A stretch of DNA of 26,008 nt from JALZDI01 sp035557095. Its GTDB lineage: Bacteria > Actinomycetota > Actinomycetes > Propionibacteriales > Nocardioidaceae. The stretch spans positions 1 through 26,008 of the forward strand of contig DATMEB010000030.1 of the NCBI GenBank assembly GCA_035557095.1, in the 5' to 3' direction. The notes beneath the pieces are model-generated. The model saw only the letters and a program-made list of their open reading frames with translations, was not told the DNA's origin and did not search any database. Below, in pieces: positions 20,521 through 26,008 of this stretch. A program made the translations under genes and the position numbers. Each line of letters opens with the position of its first letter. Position 1 is the stretch's first letter.

Positions 20521-21858
20521 CTATGCTCCCCGGAACCGATTGATGGCCTCGAGATGTTTCGCCCTCTTCGCCTCGTCGCGGACGCCGAGCCCCTCCTCCG
20601 GTGAAAGGCAGAGTACCCCGACCTTGCCCTGGTGCAGGTTGCGGTGCACCTCGTAGGCGGCCTGACCCGTCTGGTCGAGCGGGTACGCCCTGGACAGCGT
20701 CGGGTGGACCTGGCCCTTGTCGATGAGCCGGTTGGCCTCCCACGCCTCGCGGTAGTTGGCGAAGTGCGAGCCGACGATCCGCTTGAGGTTCATCCACAGG
20801 TAGCGGTGGTCGTACTCCAGCATGTAGCCACTCGTGGCCGCGCAGCTGACGATGGTGCCGCCCTTGCGGGCGACGTAGGTGCTCGCCCCGAAGGTCTCCC
20901 GGCCAGGGTGCTCGAACACGATGTCGGGGTCGTCGCCGCCGGTGAGCTCGCGGATCTGCTTGCCGAACCGCTTCCACTCCCGCTGGTCCTGGGTGTGCTC
21001 GTCCTTCCAGAACCGGTAGTCCTCGGCCTTGCGATCGATGACCAGCTCGGCGCCCATCCGGCGGCACTGCTCCGCCTTCTCGTCCGAGCTCACCACGCAC
21101 ACCGGGGTGGCGCCGCCGTTGAGCGCGAACTGGGTGGCGTACGAGCCCAGCCCGCCCGAGGCGCCCCAGATCAGGACGGTGTCGCCCTGCTTCATGTCCG
21201 CGCCGTTGCGCGAGACCAGCTGCCGGTAGGCGGTGGAGTTGACCAGTCCGGGGCAGGCGGCCTCCTCCCAGCTGAGGTGGTCGGGCTTGGGCATCAGCTG
21301 GTTGGCCTTCACCAGTGCGACCTCGGCGAGCCCGCCGAAGTTGGTCTCGAAGCCCCAGATCCGCTGCTCCGGGTCGAGCATCGTGTCGTTGTGCCCGTCG
21401 GGGCCCTCCAGCTCGACCGACAGACAGTGGGCGACGACCTCGTCGCCTGGTTTCCAGGTGTTGATGCCGGGCCCGGTGCGCAGCACGACGCCGGCCAGGT
21501 CGGAGCCGACGACGTGGTAGGGGAGGTCGTGCCGCTTCGACAGCGGCGACATCCGGCCGTACCGCTCCAGGAACCCGAACGTCGGCAGCGGCTCGAAGAT
21601 GCTCGTCCAGACGGTGTTGTAGTTGATCGCGCTCGCCATCACGGCGACCAGCGCCTCGCCCGGACCCAGGTCGGGTACGTCGACCTCGTCCACGTGCAGA
21701 CTCTTGCGCGGGTCCTTGTCGTGCGACTCGAGCCCCTCGAACATCGTCGCCTCGTCCTTGCGCACGGTCACACCGCGGTACGTCTCCGGTACCGGGATGT
21801 TCGCGAAGTCGTCCGAGGTGGTGTCGTCGGCGAGGATGGCATCGAGAATCTGCTTCAC
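20521..21858 (-). CDS. ccr: Crotonyl-CoA carboxylase/reductase
   Basis: Ccr reductively carboxylates crotonyl-CoA with NADPH and CO2 to ethylmalonyl-CoA, the committing step of the ethylmalonyl-CoA pathway and a source of polyketide extender units. The 445-residue protein is an MDR-type reductase with the NADPH loop GASGGLGSY at 232-240. The four CO2-binding residues described for the Kitasatospora setae enzyme (Asn81, Phe170, Glu171, His365) are all present at exactly those numbers here (AINYN, WGFETNF, GSHFANYREAW). This supports both identity and the GTG start at 21858, which has GGAGG six bases upstream. A TAGATT -10 candidate lies about 90 bases upstream. It is transcribed away from aroQ. 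Confidence 0.98.
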   Translation of the reverse strand: MKQILDAILADDTTSDDFANIPVPETYRGVTVRKDEATMFEGLESHDKDPRKSLHVDEVDVPDLGPGEALVAVMASAINYNTVWTSIFEPLPTFGFLERYGRMSPLSKRHDLPYHVVGSDLAGVVLRTGPGINTWKPGDEVVAHCLSVELEGPDGHNDTMLDPEQRIWGFETNFGGLAEVALVKANQLMPKPDHLSWEEAACPGLVNSTAYRQLVSRNGADMKQGDTVLIWGASGGLGSYATQFALNGGATPVCVVSSDEKAEQCRRMGAELVIDRKAEDYRFWKDEHTQDQREWKRFGKQIRELTGGDDPDIVFEHPGRETFGASTYVARKGGTIVSCAATSGYMLEYDHRYLWMNLKRIVGSHFANYREAWEANRLIDKGQVHPTLSRAYPLDQTGQAAYEVHRNLHQGKVGVLCLSPEEGLGVRDEAKRAKHLEAINRFRGA

Positions 21859-21947
21859 GTGGGTCCTCCAGGTGCGCCGGGCAGGCGCACGTGCGTTCGA
21901 GGGGGTCATGCGATCTGGCGAATCGGACGGCGCTGTCCTCGTCTCGG

Positions 21948-21953
21948 AATCTA
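21948..21953 (-). promoter_or_regulatory. -10 hexamer TAGATT for ccr
   Basis: On the minus strand TAGATT lies about 90 bases before the ccr start, leaving a leader of roughly 80 bases. No convincing -35 or riboswitch fold was seen. Confidence 0.4.
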
Positions 21954-22023
21954 CCGGCGCGTAACGACGCCTGCATCCGGTTGTGACTTAGTTCGCACTG
22001 GCTCCAGGACTGCCCGGGATCTG

Positions 22024-22029
22024 TAGGCT
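22024..22029 (+). promoter_or_regulatory. -10 hexamer TAGGCT for aroQ
   Basis: TAGGCT lies 37 bases before the aroQ GTG, leaving a short leader that contains GGGAGG as ribosome binding site. Confidence 0.4.
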
Positions 22030-22066
22030 CGGGCTGCCCCTGGACGCTGTCGGTGGGAGGTTCTTC

Positions 22067-22501
22067 GTGCAGGTCTCGGTGCTCAACGGCCCCAACCTCA
22101 ACCGCCTCGGCACCCGCGAGCCCGCGGTGTACGGCTCCACGACCTACACCGACCTCGTCAAGCTGTGCGAGACCACCGGTCGCGACCTCGGCCTCGACGT
22201 CGAGGTCCGCCAGACCAACGCCGAGCACGAGATGATCGACTGGCTGCACGAGGCGGCCGACGCCGGCCGGGCGGTGGTGCTCAACGCGGGGGCCTGGACG
22301 CACACCTCGGTCGCCGTGCGCGACGCCTGCGCGCAGCTGAACGCACCGCTGGTGGAGGTGCATATCAGCAACATCCACGCGCGGGAGACGTTCCGGCACC
22401 ACTCCTACCTCTCCGGCGTCGCCGACGGCGTGGTCGTGGGCCTCGGGGTGTACGGCTACGTGGCCGCGCTGGGCTGGCTCGCCCAGCAGCAGGACCAGTA
22501 G
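22067..22501 (+). CDS. aroQ: 3-dehydroquinate dehydratase, type II
   Basis: This cytoplasmic shikimate-pathway enzyme dehydrates 3-dehydroquinate to 3-dehydroshikimate. The 144-residue length is standard for the dodecameric type II enzyme. The signature LNGPNLNRLGTREPAVYG holds Arg17 and catalytic Tyr22, and VEVHISNIHARETFRHHSYL holds His99. The GTG at 22067 has GGGAGG six bases upstream and gives the canonical N-terminus. It is separated here from other shikimate genes and placed between ccr and the epimerase, so it appears to be a stand-alone unit. Its stop codon is part of a palindrome shared with the convergent epimerase gene. Confidence 0.97.
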   Translation: MQVSVLNGPNLNRLGTREPAVYGSTTYTDLVKLCETTGRDLGLDVEVRQTNAEHEMIDWLHEAADAGRAVVLNAGAWTHTSVAVRDACAQLNAPLVEVHISNIHARETFRHHSYLSGVADGVVVGLGVYGYVAALGWLAQQQDQ

Positions 22502-22510
22502 AGGCTCTAC
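22498..22510. terminator. Palindrome GTAGAG-G-CTCTAC across two convergent stops
   Basis: The 13-bp perfect palindrome holds the TAG stop of aroQ in one arm and the TAG stop of the epimerase gene in the other. The loop is too short for a full RNA hairpin, so a terminator role is doubtful. A DNA-binding site or coincidence is possible. Confidence 0.3.
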
Positions 22511-22944
22511 TCGCCGGCGGGCTCCACCAGCTCGACGAGCACGCCGCCGGCGTCCTTCGGGTGCACGAAGTTGACCCGGGAACCTGCCGTGCCGCGGCGC
22601 GGCTCGTCGTACAGCAGTCGCAGGCCGGCATCCCGCAGCGTCGTGCAGGCCTCGTCCATGTCGGACACCCGGTAGGCGATCTGCTGCACACCCTGGCCGT
22701 TGCGATCCAGGAACTTCGCGATCGTCGAGTCGGGCGTGAGCGGAGCGAGCAGCTGGATGCACGAGCCCGAGTCGCCCACGGCGAGCATGGCCTCGCGGAC
22801 GCCCTGCTCCTCGTTGGTCTCCTCGTGCACCACCCGCAGGCCGAACTTCTCGCCGTAGAACGAGACGGCCTCGTCGAGGTCGGGCACGGCGATGCCCACG
22901 TGGTCGATGGCGGTCAGCAGGTGCTCGGGAACCATGCCGATCAT
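22507..22944 (-). CDS. mce: Methylmalonyl-CoA (ethylmalonyl-CoA) epimerase
   Basis: This VOC-fold enzyme interconverts the 2R and 2S forms of methylmalonyl-CoA and, in this pathway, ethylmalonyl-CoA so that it can enter the mutase. Seen in 145 residues: metal ligand His15 (AIDHVGIAV), catalytic Glu51 (GVREAML), ligand Gln64 (CIQLLAP) and ligand Glu138 (LVELVEP). The characteristic LYDEPRRGTAGSRVNFVHPK is present. The usual HH pair of the third ligand position reads QQ (Gln87-Gln88). I chose the ATG at 22944; a second ATG at 22935 would place the first ligand at residue 12, as in the Propionibacterium enzyme, and neither has a clear Shine-Dalgarno. It is divergent from the thiolase gene. Confidence 0.93.
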   Translation of the reverse strand: MIGMVPEHLLTAIDHVGIAVPDLDEAVSFYGEKFGLRVVHEETNEEQGVREAMLAVGDSGSCIQLLAPLTPDSTIAKFLDRNGQGVQQIAYRVSDMDEACTTLRDAGLRLLYDEPRRGTAGSRVNFVHPKDAGGVLVELVEPAGE

Positions 22945-23032
22945 GGTGGTACGCCGGCAGGGCCCGGCGCGACCCCGTGTGACCATTGCGACAGCGGGCC
23001 ACACCCCTCTCGGCATCGCCGTTGCGCGTGGG

Positions 23033-23038
23033 TAGGGT
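23033..23038 (+). promoter_or_regulatory. -10 hexamer TAGGGT for the thiolase-meaB operon
   Basis: TAGGGT lies 55 bases before the thiolase ATG, in the spacer shared with the divergent epimerase gene. No clear -35 was found. Confidence 0.4.
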
Positions 23039-23093
23039 CGAGACAACCCGACGTTGTGCCGCGCCTTCCGCGCCCACCTCCAAGGAGGACACC

Positions 23094-24284
23094 ATGGCTG
23101 GATCCGTCATCGTCGCGGGTGCTCGCACCCCGATCGGCCGTCTGCTCGGCGGGCTGAAGGGCTTCTCCGGCGCCGACCTCGGCGGCTTCGCGATGAAGGC
23201 GGCGCTGGAGCGCGCCGGAGTCGGGGCCGACCAGGTCGACTACGTCATCATGGGCCAGGTTCTGCAGGCCGGTACCGGCCAGATCACGGCCCGCCAGGCC
23301 GCAACCAAGGCCGGGGTGCCGATGTCGGTCCCGGCCCTCACCATCAACAAGGTCTGCCTGTCGGGCATGAACGCGATCGTGCTCGCCGACCAGCTGGTGC
23401 AGGCAGGGGAGTACGACATCATCGTGGCCGGCGGCATGGAGTCGATGACCAACGCTCCCCACCTGCTGCCGAAGTCGCGCGAGGGCTTCAAGTACGGCGA
23501 CGTGAAGATGGTCGACCACATGGCCTACGACGGCCTGTGGGACGCGTTCACCGACCAGGCCATGGGCGCGCTGACCGAACAGTGCAACGCCGACGGCCTC
23601 GGCCTCTCGCGCGAGGAGCAGGACGCGTTCTCCGCCCGCTCCCACCAGCGCGCCGCCGAGGGATGGAAGAACGGCATCTTCGACGACGAGGTCGTCAAGG
23701 TCGAGGTGCCGCAGCGCAGGGGCGACCCGCTGGTGTTCGACACCGACGAGGGTGTCCGTGGCGACACCAGCATCGAGTCGCTGGGCAAGCTGCGGCCGGC
23801 GTTCGCCAAGGACGGCACGATCACCGCAGGCTCGGCATCGCAGATCTCCGACGGCGGCTGTGCGGTCGTGGTGATGAGCAAGGCCAAGGCCGAGGAGCTC
23901 GGGCTGTCGTGGCTCGCCGAGGTCGGCGCCGCGGGCAGCGTCGCCGGACCCGACTCCACGCTGCAGATGCAGCCGGCCAACGCCATCGCCCAGGCCTGCC
24001 GCAAGGCCGGCATCGAGCCCACCGACCTCGACCTGGTGGAGATCAACGAGGCGTTCGCCGCCGTCGGGATCGCCAGCGCGCGCGAGCTCGGCGTCGACGA
24101 GGAGAAGGTCAACGTCAACGGCGGCGCGATCGCTCTCGGCCACCCGATCGGCGCGTCCGGCGCCCGCATCGTGCTGCACCTGGCGCTGGAGCTTCGTCGA
24201 CGCGGCGGCGGGGTCGGCGCGGCCGCGCTGTGCGGTGGCGGGGGCCAGGGCGACGCGCTGATCGTGCGCGTTCCCTCGGCGTGA
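23094..24284 (+). CDS. Acetyl-CoA C-acetyltransferase (thiolase)
   Basis: This enzyme condenses two acetyl-CoA into acetoacetyl-CoA, the entry step of the ethylmalonyl-CoA pathway and of polyhydroxybutyrate synthesis, and also works in reverse. The 396-residue protein has nucleophile Cys88 in NKVCLSGMNA, followed by AGGMESM, DLVEINEAFA, His350 in ALGHPIGASG and Cys380 in ALCGGGGQGDA, which is the complete thiolase catalytic set. AAGGAGGA about five bases before the ATG is a strong ribosome binding site. The stop codon overlaps the GTG start of meaB (GTGA), so the two are co-translated. The short length and biosynthetic context favour acetyl-CoA over long-chain acyl substrates. Confidence 0.95.
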   Translation: MAGSVIVAGARTPIGRLLGGLKGFSGADLGGFAMKAALERAGVGADQVDYVIMGQVLQAGTGQITARQAATKAGVPMSVPALTINKVCLSGMNAIVLADQLVQAGEYDIIVAGGMESMTNAPHLLPKSREGFKYGDVKMVDHMAYDGLWDAFTDQAMGALTEQCNADGLGLSREEQDAFSARSHQRAAEGWKNGIFDDEVVKVEVPQRRGDPLVFDTDEGVRGDTSIESLGKLRPAFAKDGTITAGSASQISDGGCAVVVMSKAKAEELGLSWLAEVGAAGSVAGPDSTLQMQPANAIAQACRKAGIEPTDLDLVEINEAFAAVGIASARELGVDEEKVNVNGGAIALGHPIGASGARIVLHLALELRRRGGGVGAAALCGGGGQGDALIVRVPSA

Positions 24285-25270
24285 CGCCTTCGAGCGCGAC
24301 CAAGGGGACCCCCCGGCGTCAGCTCTCGGTCGACGACCTCGTCGGGCGCGCACGCGACGGCGATGCACGCGCGGTGGCCCGGCTGATCTCGCTGGTCGAG
24401 GACGCGTCGCCGAGCCTGCGCGAGGTCAGCGCCAAGCTGGCGCCGCACACCGGCAACGCGCAGATCGTGGGTGTCACCGGGTCGCCGGGCGTGGGCAAGT
24501 CGACGTCGACGTCGGCGATGGTCACCGCACTGCGCAAGACCGGCAAGCGCGTCGGCATCCTGGCCGTCGACCCGTCGTCGCCGTTCTCCGGCGGCGCACT
24601 GCTCGGCGACCGGGTGCGCATGCAGGACCACGCCACCGACCGTGAGGTCTACATCCGCTCGATGGCCACGCGGGGTCATCTCGGCGGCCTGTCATGGGCC
24701 ACACCGCAGGCGCTGCGGGTGCTCGATGCCGCCGGCTGCGACATCGTGCTCATCGAGACCGTCGGTGTCGGGCAGTCCGAGGTGGAGGTCGCCGGGCTGG
24801 CCGACACGACGCTGGTGCTGCTGGCACCGGGGATGGGCGACGGCATCCAGGCGGCGAAGGCCGGGATCCTCGAGGTCGCCGACGTCCTGGTGGTGAACAA
24901 GGCCGACCGGGACGGCGTCGACCAGACCGTTCGCGACCTGCGCTACACGATCTCCCTCGGCGGCCGGCACGACCTCTCCGGCGCCTGGCGCCCGCCGATC
25001 CACCGCACCGTGGCCGCATCGGGCACCGGGATCGACGAGCTCGTCGAGACGATCGGGAAGCACCGTGGGTGGCTGGGGTCCTCGGGCGAGGGGCACCGCC
25101 GCCGGGCGGTCCGCGCGGCACGCGAGATCGAGGCGATCGCCGTGGCCGCGCTGCGGGAGCGGATGGGCGACGTCCGCGGCTCGGCGGCGCTCGGCACCCT
25201 GGCCGAGCAGGTGGTGGCGGGGGAGAGCGACCCGTTCCGCGCCGCCGACGCGCTGCTCGCGCAGCTGTGA
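24281..25270 (+). CDS. meaB: MeaB-type G-protein chaperone of B12-dependent mutase
   Basis: MeaB is a GTPase that loads and protects adenosylcobalamin in acyl-CoA mutases. The 329-residue protein has the P-loop GSPGVGKS at residues 67-74, the switch region VDPSSPFSGGALLGDR, the conserved IETVGVGQSE, and the guanine-specificity motif NKAD. The C-terminal arm (about 265-329) is the helical dimerisation segment typical of MeaB/ArgK proteins. The GTG start overlaps the thiolase stop; the longer open frame upstream only overlaps thiolase in another frame. The likely client is the Ecm encoded about 16 kb upstream; a separate methylmalonyl-CoA mutase elsewhere may also be served. Confidence 0.95.
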   Translation: MTPSSATKGTPRRQLSVDDLVGRARDGDARAVARLISLVEDASPSLREVSAKLAPHTGNAQIVGVTGSPGVGKSTSTSAMVTALRKTGKRVGILAVDPSSPFSGGALLGDRVRMQDHATDREVYIRSMATRGHLGGLSWATPQALRVLDAAGCDIVLIETVGVGQSEVEVAGLADTTLVLLAPGMGDGIQAAKAGILEVADVLVVNKADRDGVDQTVRDLRYTISLGGRHDLSGAWRPPIHRTVAASGTGIDELVETIGKHRGWLGSSGEGHRRRAVRAAREIEAIAVAALRERMGDVRGSAALGTLAEQVVAGESDPFRAADALLAQL

Positions 25271-25293
25271 GCCGCTGAGGGCACGATGACGGG

Positions 25294-26008
25294 GTGAACG
25301 GGAAGCCGGACGCCGTCGTCATCGGGAGCGGGCCCAACGGGCTGGCTGCCGCCCTCCGGATGGCCGCCGCGGGATTGCGGGTGCAGGTCGTCGAGGCGGC
25401 CGAGCGCCCGGGCGGCGGGATGCGCACCGAGGAGCTCATGCGGCCGGGGTACCGGCACGACGTCTGCTCGATCGTGCAGCCGATGGCCGCCGCGGCTCCG
25501 TTCTTCCGCGAGTTCGACCTGGCCAGCCGGGGCGTCCGCCTGGTGCAGCCGGAGATCAACTACGCCCACCCCCTCGACGGCGGGCATGCCGCGGTCGCCT
25601 ACCGCTCGCTGGAGGCGACCGCCGCCGGTCTCGGGCCCGACGCGGCGGCCTACCGCCGCCTGTTCGAGCCGCTCGTGGCACACGGGCAGGACGTCGTCGA
25701 CTTCTTCCTGACCAGCCGGCTGCGCCGGCTCCCGACCCGCAGCGTGCCGCAGATCGTGCACTTCGGGCTCAACGGGCTGCCCAACGTGCGCTGGCTGGCG
25801 CACCGCTACTTCGAGACCGAGGAGGCCCGCGCCCTGCTCGGCGGAGCCGCCGCGCACGGGATGCTCGACCTGAGCCAACCGCTCACCTCGGCACTCGGGA
25901 TGCTGCTGACGATGCTCGGCCACCACGTCGGCTGGCCGCTCATCGAGGGCGGGTCGCAGAATCTCGCCGACGCGATGGTGACCGCGCTGGAGCAGCAGGG
26001 CGGCGAGG
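25294..26008 (+). CDS. CrtI-like FAD/NAD(P)-dependent oxidoreductase (partial)
   Basis: The first 238 codons of a flavoprotein that runs off the window. Translating from the GTG at 25294 gives MNGKPDAVVIGSGPNGLAAA, the dinucleotide-binding motif GxGxxG, followed by VVEAAERPGGGMRTEELMRPG, the FAD-contacting pattern of phytoene-desaturase-like (CrtI family) proteins. Later, EGGSQNLADAMVTALEQQGG matches the family's conserved middle helix. In bacteria these proteins often act on isoprenoids or other lipids, but many are of unknown substrate. The gene starts 23 bp after meaB, so it may share its transcript; a clear Shine-Dalgarno is not visible. Confidence 0.85.
   Translation, partial: MNGKPDAVVIGSGPNGLAAALRMAAAGLRVQVVEAAERPGGGMRTEELMRPGYRHDVCSIVQPMAAAAPFFREFDLASRGVRLVQPEINYAHPLDGGHAAVAYRSLEATAAGLGPDAAAYRRLFEPLVAHGQDVVDFFLTSRLRRLPTRSVPQIVHFGLNGLPNVRWLAHRYFETEEARALLGGAAAHGMLDLSQPLTSALGMLLTMLGHHVGWPLIEGGSQNLADAMVTALEQQGGE

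Noticed and set aside
22053..22235. A 60-codon frame starting at a GTG upstream of aroQ.
   Set aside because: It overlaps aroQ in another frame and gives Arg/Ser/Pro-rich sequence with no motif.

Overview
The window is chromosomal DNA from a high-GC actinobacterium. The main evidence is the GC-rich third codon positions, frequent GTG/TTG starts, TANNNT -10 hexamers placed 6-9 bases before start codons (leaderless genes), the mismatch-repair endonuclease NucS, a FilP/Scy-type coiled-coil protein, and a DUF2550 gene directly after atpC. A Nocardioides-like member of the Propionibacteriales is my best guess, but this is inference from style and gene order, not a search.

Layout. Positions 1-3145 hold the end of the F1Fo ATP synthase operon (atpA end, atpG, atpD, atpC), followed by a DUF2550 membrane protein. 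Positions 3616-4982 are a compact cassette: a predicted winged-helix plus DUF559/Vsr-like nuclease gene, flanked on each side by a tandem array of 32-bp palindromic repeats. The two arrays are related to each other but point in opposite directions. A perfect 9-bp inverted repeat at the outer edges contains the stop codons of both neighbouring genes. This is the least explained structure in the window and my main candidate for something undescribed.

Positions 4978-8648 hold a PduO-type cobalamin adenosyltransferase, a STAS protein, ethylmalonyl-CoA mutase (ecm) and a histidine-phosphatase-like protein that lacks its catalytic histidines. Positions 8736-12573 hold a D-amino-acid-oxidase-like flavoprotein, a DUF5701-type protein, a small secreted protein, a GNAT acetyltransferase and nucS. 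Positions 12712-14493 encode a tandem-fused 3-hydroxybutyryl-CoA dehydrogenase, followed by a 432-bp gap with phased repeats. Two alpha/beta hydrolases, a DUF7144-type membrane protein, a DUF2252 protein with a membrane partner, and the FilP-like protein follow.

Positions 20521-25270 hold crotonyl-CoA carboxylase/reductase (ccr), aroQ, methylmalonyl/ethylmalonyl-CoA epimerase, acetyl-CoA acetyltransferase and the B12-mutase chaperone meaB. The window ends inside a CrtI-like FAD oxidoreductase.

How the genes work together. Acetyl-CoA acetyltransferase, 3-hydroxybutyryl-CoA dehydrogenase, Ccr, epimerase, Ecm, MeaB and the adenosyltransferase that makes the Ecm cofactor form most of the ethylmalonyl-CoA route from acetyl-CoA to methylsuccinyl-CoA. 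The pathway steps are spread over about 20 kb in several transcription units. The crotonase step, methylsuccinyl-CoA dehydrogenase and later enzymes are not in the window.
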